A stretch of DNA of 16,736 nucleotides. It comes from Acidobacteriota bacterium (GTDB taxonomy: Bacteria; Acidobacteriota; Polarisedimenticolia; J045). The notes under the pieces are model-generated. The model saw nothing but the letters and a program-made list of their open reading frames with translations. It was not told where the DNA came from and ran no database searches. The position numbers and the translations under genes were made by a program. The DNA is taken from assembly GCA_020350085.1 (NCBI GenBank), contig CP070706.1, positions 3,336,258 through 3,352,993 of the forward strand. The letters run 5' to 3'. Shown piece after piece: positions 7,129 to 14,830 of the stretch. Numbering within the stretch: the stretch's first letter is position 1; each line of letters begins with the position of its first letter.

Positions 7129-7704
7129 ATGACACCTGAGTCTCCGCTTCCCCCGCAGCCACCTCCAGAGCTTCCCGACGTGGGTCGCCGGCTGGCGGCG
7201 GCCCGGCTCCAACGCGGCCTCTCTCAGCGCACCGTCGGGCGGCGAGCGGGCATCGCGGCGTCCTACCTCTCGCGAATCGAGACGGGCAAGGTGCAGCCGA
7301 CTTTTCGCACCGTCGTGCGGATCGCCGAGGCATTGAAAATGCCTCTCGAAGAGATCGACGCACCCACGCCGACCGACGAGCCGCGCCAGGGGGTCTGCCC
7401 GGTGTCGGCCAGCGGTCATTGCCTGCTCGACCTGATTCGCACGGAGATCGCCGATGAGGACTCGGCAGACGGCGAGCTGTACACGACGAGGCACGTGCGG
7501 ATGCTGCGCCGTTTCGCGGCCTGGCTGCAGTCGGCGGGCGCCGACAGGTTGCGCGCGATGGAGATCGTGCTCGACGAGCTGCTGACCGCCGCCGATCAGA
7601 GAACGGAAGCGACAACGGCGTCCAGCTCTTCACAACCTTCAGATCCTTCACGGCGGCCTGGCCGTCGTCGGACGCGACGCGGACGCTCGCGCCGGCGCAC
7701 GTAG
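7129..7704 (+). CDS. XRE-family helix-turn-helix transcriptional regulator
   Basis: This 191-residue protein has a Cro/C1-type helix-turn-helix at about residues 18-74: VGRRLAAARLQRGLSQRTVG, then AGIAASYLSRIETGKVQPTFRTVVRIAEAL. The middle part is not a cupin. It contains a CPVSASGHC segment (two Cys separated by seven residues) followed by a helical region LYTTRHVRMLRRFAAWLQ. The tail is strongly Arg-rich. ATG 7129 is chosen because GAGGGGG lies 7 nt before it; an upstream in-frame GTG at 7093 lacks this support. It lies 72 nt before the glutamine synthetase family gene on the same strand, so it may control that gene. XRE regulators next to glutamine synthetase-like genes are known (for example PuuR with PuuA), but this one lacks the PuuR cupin. 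The stop codon is TAG. Confidence 0.85.
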   Translation: MTPESPLPPQPPPELPDVGRRLAAARLQRGLSQRTVGRRAGIAASYLSRIETGKVQPTFRTVVRIAEALKMPLEEIDAPTPTDEPRQGVCPVSASGHCLLDLIRTEIADEDSADGELYTTRHVRMLRRFAAWLQSAGADRLRAMEIVLDELLTAADQRTEATTASSSSQPSDPSRRPGRRRTRRGRSRRRT

Positions 7705-7776
7705 TCTGCCGATCTTGCTTCATCCTGGAGATGATTTGCGGCGGTGATGTCCGCCAGCATCGCGCGAGGAGGCGTG

Positions 7777-9324
7777 ATGAACCAGCAGCGGGGTCTTCTG
7801 TCTTCCGATGTGCGCCCTTTGGTCCGGCGCCTCGGAAAGCTGCCCGGTGAATAGCAGCGCGAGGATCTGATCACCATCTGTGAGCAGGACGGTCTACGCA
7901 TCGTCAATCTGCGCTTCCCTGCTCTCGACGGAAAGCTGCGTGAGCTGCGCGTACCAATCAACGACCGCCGACGGCTCGATCAGATTCTCGCGGCTGGCGA
8001 GCGGGTCGATGGCTCCAGCCTGTTTCCCGGTCTGTTCGATCCCGGAGCGAGTGATCTTTACGTCGTGCCGGTGTACCGCTGGGCGTTTCCCAATCCGTGG
8101 ACGGCAGACGAGCTCGACATCGTTTGCCGGTTCGCCGATCATCATGGAGTCCCATGCGCCGTGACACCGGACAACGTGCTGATCGCCGCCGCCGAGCGAC
8201 TTCAGTCCGATTCTGCTCTGCGATTGATGGCCCTCGCCGAGCTCGAGTTCTATCTGATTCTCGACAGAGCCAACGATCGCTTCTCTGGCCGCGCACAGCG
8301 CAGCTACCAGCAGAGTGAGCCGTATCTGCACGGACGAGCGGTCGTCGACGAAATGCTTCGCATCATCGGAAAGATCACCGGAGCGGTGAAGTACGCGCAC
8401 AGCGAGGTGGGCTACATCGACAAGATCGAATCGAACGATCGCGAGCTGGACGGGCGGCGCGTGGAACAGCACGAGATAGAGTTCGACTTGATGCCGATCG
8501 AGGATCTCGGATGCTGGTTGCCCGTGTCGCGCTGGCTGATCCGAGTCATCGCCGATCGGTGCGGGGCCTCGGTGACTTTCCTACCGAAGCTCGATGAGGG
8601 GATGGCAGGCAGTGGGCTTCACCTGCATCTCGCGATCGAGAAGCAAGGAACGAATCTCGTCGAGCAAGGCGACGGTGGCTTGTCCGAGCCCGCGCTGCGG
8701 CTGATAGGTGGCCTTCTCGAGCGCGCACGATCGCTGAGCGGTTTCGGCAACACGGTAGCAGCGAGTTATCTGCGGCTCGTTCCGGGGCAGGAGGCGCCGA
8801 CGCGCGTGTGTTGGGGTCGCCGCAATCGGCTGAGCTTGATCCGCGTCCCGCTCAGCTTCCGGACCAACGCGAGAGTGGACCTTGCGATGAATCCTGGCGA
8901 GCAATCTCCGGCGCTGGAGGATCTCTCGCGACCGACGATCGAGTATCGGGGGCCGGACGGCAGCGCGTTCACGCACCTGCTGCTGGCGGCCGTCACGGCG
9001 TGTGTCGCGGAAGGCCTCGTCTCGGCGAGCGCACTGCAGACGGCGCGCGAACTTGAAGTGGCCGCTGATTTCGCCGGTGATGCCGCACGGCTCACCGCGC
9101 TGCCGGAGCTTCCGACGACGGCGGTGGCTGCCGCCGAGTTGCTGCGGCGAGACCGGGGCTTCTACGAGGCTGGCGGGATCCCCGCACGCCTGATCGACAT
9201 CGTCATCGGCAAGCTGGAGCAGGAAGCGGATGCGGGCCTGAGCGCACGATTGCGCGGGCTGCCCGCCGCGGAGCGGCTCGCGAAGAGCCGCCAGCTGATG
9301 CACAAGGACCTGCACAAGCACTGA
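7777..9324 (+). CDS. Glutamine synthetase family gene interrupted by an in-frame TAG (codon 26)
   Basis: A perfect ribosome binding site (GAGGAGG) precedes ATG 7777. The frame reads 25 codons, meets TAG at 7852-7854, then stays open to 9324. Signs of glutamine synthetase follow the stop. The N-terminal beta-grasp has IVNLRFPALDGK and GERVDGSSLFPG. The catalytic domain has ELEFYLI, EQHEIEFDLMP, GSGLHLHL, LRLVPGQEAPTRVCWGRRNR and IEYRGPDGS, and the end is LMHKDLHKH. The PLVRRLGK segment before the TAG also looks like the N-terminus of this family as I remember it, so the TAG is probably inside the original gene. The next usable start is GTG 8065, which would drop the beta-grasp domain that completes the active site between subunits. 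The family ligates ammonia or an amine to a glutamate-like substrate using ATP. The gene may be a recent pseudogene, a sequence error or a readthrough case. Confidence 0.8.
7852..7854 (+). other. In-frame amber codon within the glutamine synthetase gene
   Basis: TAG occupies codon 26 counted from ATG 7777, between GKLPGE and QREDLITI. The frame on both sides is the same and both sides carry family-like sequence. TAG is the normal terminator of four other genes here (CelD-like, XRE regulator, first ZIP gene, SDR), which argues against general reassignment. Confidence 0.85.
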
Positions 9325-9360
9325 GGAGCGTTTCCGTCCCGAACGAGCCGGCGACGCGCG

Positions 9361-10062
9361 TCAGCTGCGGAAGCGATAGCCGACGCCAATGACGGTCTCT
9401 ATGCGCTCAGCTTCGGAACCGAGTTTGCGGCGCAGGCGCCGGACATGCGTGTCGACCGTTCTGCTGTCGACACCCTCCGAGTAACCCCAGACCTCGGCCA
9501 GCAGCCTATCGCGGGATTGGACCCGACCGGCGCGTCCGGCGAGAAAGCTCAGCAGCCGGAACTCCGTGGCCGTCAGCGAGACTGGCCGACCGGCCAGATC
9601 GATCCGGTGCTCGTCGGGCACGATACGCAACGCGCCAAAATCGAGCACCTGCGGCTGCCCCGCTTCCATCGCCGGTTGCGGACTGCGTCGCAACACGGCC
9701 TTGACGCGCAGCACCACCTCGCGCGGGCTGAACGGCTTGGTCACGTAGTCGTCCGCGCCGAGCTCCAATCCGACGATCCGATCGGTCTGCTCGGCCCGTG
9801 CGGTCAGCATGATGACCGGCACGGAGCGCGTACGGGCGTCGTTTCTGAGCAGCCGGAACAGCTCCAGCCCGTCGAGTCCGGGCAGCATCAGATCCAGCAA
9901 CACGAGATCGGGCGGGCGCTTGCCGAAGGCGGCGAGAGCAGAGTCGCCCCGGCCGAACAGGTCGACCACGAAGCCCGCCTTCGTCAGGTGCAGGCCGAGC
10001 AGCTCGGCGATGTCGGGATCGTCCTCGACGACGGCGATCCGTTGGTTCTGCCGGTTTCCCAC
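9361..10062 (-). CDS. phoB: PhoB-like OmpR-family response regulator
   Basis: The 233-residue protein has a receiver domain and a C-terminal winged helix. In the receiver, the acidic pair is Asp 14/Asp 15, the phosphoacceptor is Asp 57 (in VLLDLMLPG), the switch Thr is Thr 87 and Lys 109 lies in DDYVTKPFS. The DNA-binding domain (about 140-233) ends with VDSRTVDTHVRRLRRKLG and ETVIGVGYRF, the usual OmpR/PhoB recognition helix and wing. The closest family is PhoB by overall pattern, and a well-formed Pho box lies 61-78 nt upstream. The likely partner kinase, PhoR, is about 9 kb away in the window. The start is GTG 10062 with a weak ribosome binding site. It is convergent with the glutamine synthetase gene. 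PhoB identity rather than another OmpR-type regulator is inferred. Confidence 0.85.
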   Translation of the reverse strand: MGNRQNQRIAVVEDDPDIAELLGLHLTKAGFVVDLFGRGDSALAAFGKRPPDLVLLDLMLPGLDGLELFRLLRNDARTRSVPVIMLTARAEQTDRIVGLELGADDYVTKPFSPREVVLRVKAVLRRSPQPAMEAGQPQVLDFGALRIVPDEHRIDLAGRPVSLTATEFRLLSFLAGRAGRVQSRDRLLAEVWGYSEGVDSRTVDTHVRRLRRKLGSEAERIETVIGVGYRFRS

Positions 10063-10122
10063 GCGCTCAGGCTAGCATGCGAGCGCAGGCGGAGGACTCG
10101 AGGGTCTGCCCGCGCGCCGTTT

Positions 10123-10140
10123 GTCACAGATTCGTTACAG
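10123..10140 (-). promoter_or_regulatory. Pho box upstream of the PhoB-like gene
   Basis: On the minus strand the sequence CTGTAAC-GAAT-CTGTGAC has two heptamers at exactly 11-bp spacing with a 4-bp spacer. It closely matches the Pho-box pattern and is oriented with the phoB-like gene, ending 61 nt before its GTG. It implies autoregulation. No clear -10 element follows. Confidence 0.75.
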
Positions 10141-10174
10141 CCCTTCCGAGTCCCCTGCGCTCGCGGTCTTGGAC

Positions 10175-10894
10175 CTAGAGGAACTGCTGCAGCAGGATCA
10201 TCGACGCCAGCGTCACGCTGACCAGAAGGCCCACGGACTCGGCGCTGGTCTTGGCGTACGCCTCCGGCATCAGCTCGAAGAAGACCATGAACACCATGGC
10301 TCCGGCTGCAAAGCCCAATCCGTACGGCAAGAGCGGTCGCACGGTGTCAACGAACAAGAACGCCGGTACCGCCATCAGCGGCTGCGGCAGCGAGGAGAAG
10401 ATGCTCCAGGCCGCGCAGGTCAGCACGCTGGCGCCTTTGGGTCGCATCACGGCGGAGATCGCCAGACCTTCCGGAATGTTGTGAACGGCGATCGCGGCCG
10501 TGATCATACCAGCGAGCTTCTCGCCGCCGCCGAACGCGACCCCGACGGCGATCCCTTCGGAAAACGAGTGCAGCGTCATGACCGAAACCAGCAGCAGCAT
10601 CTGGCGCGACAGCCTCGCCGACCGCGGCGGCCTCGCTTCCAGCCACTGCTCGCCAAACAGGATCACCGCGACGCCCACGGCCGCGCCGACGATCGTCTGC
10701 CAGGGGCCGTACGAGCTGCCTTCGAGGATCAGCTGGAAGCTGGCTCCGAGCATCAAGCCGCCCGCGACGGCGTTCAGACGCGCGACGGTTTGCTCGCGCA
10801 CGTTCGAGATGAAAATGAAAGGCAGAGCTCCCAGGCCGGTCGCGAGCGCCGTCACCGATCCGAGCGCCAGGACGATCAGAATCTGGCTCAGCAT
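10175..10894 (-). CDS. ZIP-family metal transporter
   Basis: The 239-residue membrane protein has about eight hydrophobic segments. It carries both ZIP signatures in the metal-pathway helices: HSFSEGIAVGVAF (fourth helix, about 108-120) and HNIPEGLAIS (fifth helix). The conserved His and Glu residues coordinate divalent metal ions, usually zinc or iron, which ZIP proteins move into the cytoplasm. There is no His-rich loop between helices three and four. The ATG at 10894 lies 13 nt after the stop of a second ZIP-like gene, so they form one operon. The stop is TAG. Metal specificity cannot be told, and the Pho box and phoB gene just downstream need not be related to it. Confidence 0.85.
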   Translation of the reverse strand: MLSQILIVLALGSVTALATGLGALPFIFISNVREQTVARLNAVAGGLMLGASFQLILEGSSYGPWQTIVGAAVGVAVILFGEQWLEARPPRSARLSRQMLLLVSVMTLHSFSEGIAVGVAFGGGEKLAGMITAAIAVHNIPEGLAISAVMRPKGASVLTCAAWSIFSSLPQPLMAVPAFLFVDTVRPLLPYGLGFAAGAMVFMVFFELMPEAYAKTSAESVGLLVSVTLASMILLQQFL

Positions 10895-10907
10895 CTGATG
10901 CGCCCGG

Positions 10908-11654
10908 TCAAGCGAGGAACCCTTTGAGCAGCACGACGAGTCCCGTCGATCCGCTGACCAGCAGGGCGACGGCGCGGCGATCGGACTGCCTGTAGCAGAT
11001 CGGTAGCAGCTCAGTCAGAACCAGATGGATCAGAGCGCCCGCGGCGACGCCGAGCCCGAGGGCAAGTCGGGCTCGGCTCTCGGAAGTGATCAAAAACGCG
11101 GCCACGGCGAGCATCGGCTGAGGCAACTCGGAGAGTATGCACATCATCGCCGCTTGAAACAGCGACAGGCCTCGTCGCCGGAGCGCGGCAGCCAACGCCG
11201 TTCCTTCCGCCACGTTGTGAACGGCCAGTGCGAGCGCGACGAACAGACCAAGCTCGAAGCGCACGGCCATCGCGACGCCGATGGCAACGCCCTCGGGCAC
11301 CGCGTGAAGGGCGCTTTGCAGCATCACGTTGACTACCGCCGCGTCGTCGATGGAGTCCGATTCTCTCTGCTCGATGGGCCACTCGTGCGCGACGAACCGC
11401 TGAGCGACGAAAGTGTAGGCGGCACCGAAACAAGCGCCCAAGACCACGAAGACCGGTGCGCTGGCGATCCTTTCGGCAAGCAGCAGGTAGCCGCCACCGA
11501 GCATGAGTCCCGAAGCAAATGCGAAGGCCGCGGCGATCTCTCGCTGGCCCACACCGCGCGGTTGCAGCAAGGGCACGAACGCCACGCCCGCGACGAGCGT
11601 CGGAATCGCCGCCACGAGCATCACGAGCAGTACCGTGGAAGCCGTGTGCTCCAA
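10908..11654 (-). CDS. Second ZIP-family transporter-like protein (divergent paralogue)
   Basis: The 248-residue integral membrane protein has about eight hydrophobic segments and ZIP-like metal motifs HAVPEGVAIGVAM (fourth helix) and HNVAEGTALAAAL (fifth helix). The second motif has Ala where most members have Pro (HNxPEG). Overall design matches the neighbouring ZIP gene, but the sequence is quite different, so this is an old duplication rather than a recent copy. The start is TTG 11654 with a GGGGGAA ribosome binding site about 6 nt upstream; no ATG or GTG is in frame further upstream before the sequence loses membrane character. The two proteins may pair as a heteromer or import different metals; either is inference. 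Confidence 0.8.
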   Translation of the reverse strand: MEHTASTVLLVMLVAAIPTLVAGVAFVPLLQPRGVGQREIAAAFAFASGLMLGGGYLLLAERIASAPVFVVLGACFGAAYTFVAQRFVAHEWPIEQRESDSIDDAAVVNVMLQSALHAVPEGVAIGVAMAVRFELGLFVALALAVHNVAEGTALAAALRRRGLSLFQAAMMCILSELPQPMLAVAAFLITSESRARLALGLGVAAGALIHLVLTELLPICYRQSDRRAVALLVSGSTGLVVLLKGFLA

Positions 11655-11682
11655 GCCGTTCCCCCATCTCTCGTGTCGCCGA

Positions 11683-12462
11683 CTACTCGCTCTTGCGGTG
11701 AATGTGCTCCGCGGAGGCTTGGTCGGTGGGCATCAGCAGGATCTCTTCGACGTTGACATGCGGGGGACGCGTGACGGCCCACACGACGGCGTCGGCAACG
11801 TCGCCGGGGCCGAGCGGTGTCATGCCCGCGTATGGCCGTGCCGCCAGCTGCTGGTCATGGTCGAACCGGACCAGGCTGAACTCGGTCTCGACCAGTCCGG
11901 GATCGACACTCGTGACGCGAATCCCGCGGCCACACAGGTCGATACGAAGCGCCTTGTTCAGCGCACGGACAGCTGCTTTGGTGGCGCAGTACACGTTTCC
12001 GTTCGGATAGATCTCCCGGCCCGCGATCGAGCCGATGTTGACGACGTGTCCCTCACCGCGCTCGACCATACCGGGCACGACCAGACGGCTGACGTGAAGA
12101 ATTCCTTTGACATTGGTGTCGATCATCCGATTCCACTTGTCCAAAACCCCTTCTTGGATCGGCTCGAGGCCGGCGGCGAGGCCCGCGTTGTTGACGAGAA
12201 TGACTACGCGGTCCCAGCCTGACTCGCGAAGACGCTCGATGGAGTCTTCGAAGTCGGAATGATCCCGCACATCGACGGTGAGAGCGCCGACTTCGATGTC
12301 CAGCTCCGCTGCTAACTCGCGGCACAACTCTTCGAGGCGGTCTTGACGACGGGCTGCGGCGATCACGCGCGCTCCTTCCCTCGCCAACGCGCGAGCGGTG
12401 GCGCGCCCGATGCCCGAGCTGGCCCCCGTCACCAGTGCGATCTTTCCGTCAAGCTGTCCCAT
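11683..12462 (-). CDS. YdfG-like short-chain dehydrogenase/reductase
   Basis: From ATG 12462 the protein has 259 residues of classical SDR type. It has the nucleotide-binding TGASSGIG (12-19), AARR (36-39) after the second strand, which suggests NADP(H), NNAG (91-94), and the catalytic tetrad Asn 117, Ser 145, Tyr 158 and Lys 162 (in YCATK). Segments such as LVNNAGLAAGLEP, MIDTNVKGILHVSRLVVPGMVER and VDPGLVETEFSLVRF match the YdfG group. Those are NADP-dependent 3-hydroxy acid (serine, 3-hydroxypropionate) dehydrogenases in the cytoplasm. The GGAAGG ribosome binding site is 6 nt before ATG 12462; ATG 12468 is less well placed. The stop is TAG. Substrate is inferred from family only. Confidence 0.85.
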   Translation of the reverse strand: MGQLDGKIALVTGASSGIGRATARALAREGARVIAAARRQDRLEELCRELAAELDIEVGALTVDVRDHSDFEDSIERLRESGWDRVVILVNNAGLAAGLEPIQEGVLDKWNRMIDTNVKGILHVSRLVVPGMVERGEGHVVNIGSIAGREIYPNGNVYCATKAAVRALNKALRIDLCGRGIRVTSVDPGLVETEFSLVRFDHDQQLAARPYAGMTPLGPGDVADAVVWAVTRPPHVNVEEILLMPTDQASAEHIHRKSE

Positions 12463-12530
12463 CTGCATCCTTCCCGGCCGCTGCACGCGGTCCGATCGAC
12501 GAACAGAGCGTCAGTCTATCACTCCCGAGT

Positions 12531-13727
12531 TCAACGACTGGTGATCGTCCGAGGAAGCGACACGCTCAGTAACAGACCCGCCGCCGCCAGCGTGCTCGCT
12601 GCAAGGTAAAGCCCCGCGTCACCCCATCGATCGATGAACATTCCAGCCGCGAACAGCCCGATGCCGATCCCGCCTCCGTAAGCGACCGAGGACAACAGGG
12701 ATTGACCGAGCGCCTTGGCTCCGTCGGGTGTCGTGTGATCGACCAGCTGCACGGACGCGATGTGCAGCAAACCGAACGATGCGGCGTGCAGCAACTGGGC
12801 CATGGCGATGAAAAAAAGCGTCGGTTCCGACGCGTAGACCAACCAGCGCACTGCGCTGAGCAGCAGAGCCCAACGTAGCGAAGCGAGCAGGCCGACGCGC
12901 GCCAGGAGTCGTGGCGAGCAGGCCATCAACACCACTTCACAGGCGACGGCCAACGCCCAGAGTGAGCCGATCACAGCTGGACCGACACCGCGCGCTTTCA
13001 TCTGGAGCGTAAAAAAAGCGTAGTAAGGACCATGGCTCGCCTGTCCCAGCGCCGCGGTGAGAACCAACAATCCCAGCGTGCGCCAAGGCATCGACCCCTC
13101 TGGTCGCGAGATCCGACCTCGTCGCTCACCTGCGGAGCCGGGCAGCATCAGCACCACGAACCCGGCGAGAAGCAGCGGGGCACCCGCGGCTATCGGAACG
13201 ATCTCTACCCCGAGTCGGCGAATGAGGGCGCCGAGACCGAGCGAGGAGACGATGAAGCCGACCGAGCCCCACAAGCGGATGCGCCCGTATGCCTGCCGGC
13301 GACGGCCCAGGACGTTCATCGTCACCGTTTCCGCGAGCGGGAACAGCGGCACGAGAAAGAAGCCGTGAGCGAAAACCCAAACCAGCGTGACGGAGACGGC
13401 CCAGCGCGGGACCAACGCCAGCATCGCTCCGCTGGCCAGTAGCGAAGCGAGCGCGAGGATGTGACGGCGGCCTTCGACCCGGTCGGCAAGCACTCCCCAC
13501 AGCGGCGGGAGCAGAATCCGCGAGGCCGATGCGAGCGCGAGTGCGATCCCGATCAGGCGCGGAGAAAAACCGCGCTCCTCCAAAAGAGGTGGAAACCAGG
13601 GCAGGAAAACACCGACGTAAGCGAACAGCAGCAGATAGACGGCGGCGAGTACCCAGCTCGCCCGCGCCAGCTCTCGCTCGTCGTGGATCGTATTGGCAGC
13701 GGTGGGGTCGATGTGGGATCTTAGCAC
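12531..13727 (-). CDS. MFS transporter, HcaT-like (MFS_1_like)
   Basis: The 398-residue membrane protein has about twelve hydrophobic segments. Its first half has GVFLPWFPPLLEERGFSP, then the loop LADRVEGRR typical of the MFS helix 2-3 turn, and YGRIRLWGSVGFI. The second half has ASHGPYYAFFTLQMKARG and LLSAVRWLVYA. This pattern is shared with HcaT, the 3-phenylpropionate-type permease, and its NUP-like relatives. It probably exchanges or imports a small organic molecule across the inner membrane; the substrate is not predictable. The start is GTG 13727 with AGGAG 8 nt upstream. It is followed on the same strand by the SDR gene 68 nt later, a possible shared transcript. Confidence 0.85.
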   Translation of the reverse strand: MLRSHIDPTAANTIHDERELARASWVLAAVYLLLFAYVGVFLPWFPPLLEERGFSPRLIGIALALASASRILLPPLWGVLADRVEGRRHILALASLLASGAMLALVPRWAVSVTLVWVFAHGFFLVPLFPLAETVTMNVLGRRRQAYGRIRLWGSVGFIVSSLGLGALIRRLGVEIVPIAAGAPLLLAGFVVLMLPGSAGERRGRISRPEGSMPWRTLGLLVLTAALGQASHGPYYAFFTLQMKARGVGPAVIGSLWALAVACEVVLMACSPRLLARVGLLASLRWALLLSAVRWLVYASEPTLFFIAMAQLLHAASFGLLHIASVQLVDHTTPDGAKALGQSLLSSVAYGGGIGIGLFAAGMFIDRWGDAGLYLAASTLAAAGLLLSVSLPRTITSR

Positions 13728-13843
13728 TCCGCTGGCTCCTGGCCGGGTCGCCGAGAAGCGCGACAGCGTCGCGGCGCACGCTGCGACGGGCGCTCTTTTC
13801 GGGCGGTCTCATGCGGTCCTATATTGTGCAGGGGAAGGCGACG

Positions 13844-14671
13844 ATGTCGCGCAACGCCATAGAAGCTCTCGACGAGCTGCTCTCCAGGCCGGAGGGATCG
13901 TGGAACCTCGCCGAGGGCGCCCTCGCCATCGCCCGGCTCGAGCAGCCGAATCTCGACGAGCCACGCTACATCGCCATGCTCGACGCGCTCGGGCGTCGAG
14001 CTCGTCGCCACGTCGGTGAGGCACGACACCCCCGTTTCGTCGCCGCTGGCATCGCCCGGGCTATGTTCTGGGACGGCCACATCGCCTGCGAGGAAGCCCT
14101 CGATACGTCGGAGCACTGCCTGCTCGATCGGGTCTTGGAAGGCGCGCCGGCAACGCCAACGATGTTGGCCGTCATCTTCATCGAGGTCGGCCGACGCTGT
14201 GGCTTCCGCTTCGAGGGTGTCGGCTTTCCTTCGCGCTTTCTCGTGCGCCGTGACGTCTACGACCGCGCTTGCTTCTTCGATCCATTACATAAGTGCCGGC
14301 CGATAAGCGCCGAGGAGTGTCGCGAGCTGCTCGAGTCGAGCTCCGGCGGGCGAAAGCAGTTTCGTGAGGGCTTCCTGCGGCCGATCACCTCGGCGCAGAT
14401 CCTGGCCCGGATCGTCGCGGACCTAAAGTCGATCTACTGGCGCCGCGCGGATCACGCTCGAGCGCTGGCGGCCATCAAGCTGCTCCTGACGATCCGTCCC
14501 GATGATCCGCGCGAGATTCGCGACCACGGCCGTGTTCTGTTGCTGCTGGAGCGCTTTGCAGAAGCGATCGCTTCTTTCGAACGCTACCTGAGCCACAATC
14601 CTCGTGGCGAGGATGCCGACGTTGTTCGCATGCTGCTGCGCGAGGCGCGAGCCGGTCACACTCTCGGTTGA
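13844..14671 (+). CDS. SirB1-family protein (transglutaminase-like core plus TPR)
   Basis: The 275-residue protein matches the SirB1 pattern. An N-terminal helical part holds ALAIARLEQPNLD. A transglutaminase-like core follows with LLDRVLEGAPATPTMLAVIFIEVGRRCGFRFEGVGFPSRFLVR. The C-terminal part from about 210 is TPR-like (RADHARALAAIKLLLTIRPDDPREIRDHGRVLLLLERFAEAIASFERYL). Members are widespread in proteobacteria, often beside hemK/prfA or methyltransferase genes, but their biochemical role is not established. ATG 13844 is preceded by GGGGAAGG with 5-nt spacing; the earlier in-frame ATG 13811 has no ribosome binding site. It is divergent from the MFS gene across 116 nt. Confidence 0.8.
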   Translation: MSRNAIEALDELLSRPEGSWNLAEGALAIARLEQPNLDEPRYIAMLDALGRRARRHVGEARHPRFVAAGIARAMFWDGHIACEEALDTSEHCLLDRVLEGAPATPTMLAVIFIEVGRRCGFRFEGVGFPSRFLVRRDVYDRACFFDPLHKCRPISAEECRELLESSSGGRKQFREGFLRPITSAQILARIVADLKSIYWRRADHARALAAIKLLLTIRPDDPREIRDHGRVLLLLERFAEAIASFERYLSHNPRGEDADVVRMLLREARAGHTLG

Positions 14672-14750
14672 ACTCGTACTGACGACGCTTGCGTGTCCGC
14701 GGCCCAACTTAGGCCGGCCGACGGCGCTCGCTCTGTCGGGCGCACAACCC

Positions 14751-14823
14751 TGTAGCGACAAGGCTTGCCTTGGCAGACCGGCGCGCGGCGCGCGAGTCTG
14801 ACAGGGCAAGCCCTGTCGGTACA
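14751..14823. repeat. REP/BIME-like pair of inverted repeat units
   Basis: Two 36-nt units face each other around base 14787. The left unit (14751-14786) and the reverse complement of the right unit (14788-14823) agree at 30 of 36 positions, sharing CGACA, GGCTTGCC and CAGAC. Each unit also has its own small hairpin: CAAGGC-TT-GCCTTG at 14759-14772 and GACAGGGC-AA-GCCCTGTC at 14800-14817. The whole can form a long stem or a cruciform. It lies between the convergent SirB1 and UPF0173 genes, the typical place for REP/BIME elements, and could serve as a bidirectional terminator or mRNA stabiliser. It has no T-tract. Confidence 0.75.
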
Positions 14824-14830
14824 AACGTCG

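Noticed and set aside
7852..7854. TAG read as a generally reassigned sense codon in this organism.
   Set aside because: TAG serves as terminator of the CelD-like, XRE, first ZIP and SDR genes at the expected family ends.
13820..13825. TATATT as a -10 element for the SirB1 gene.
   Set aside because: The matching -35 is poor, and transcription would begin inside the ribosome binding site at 13831-13838.
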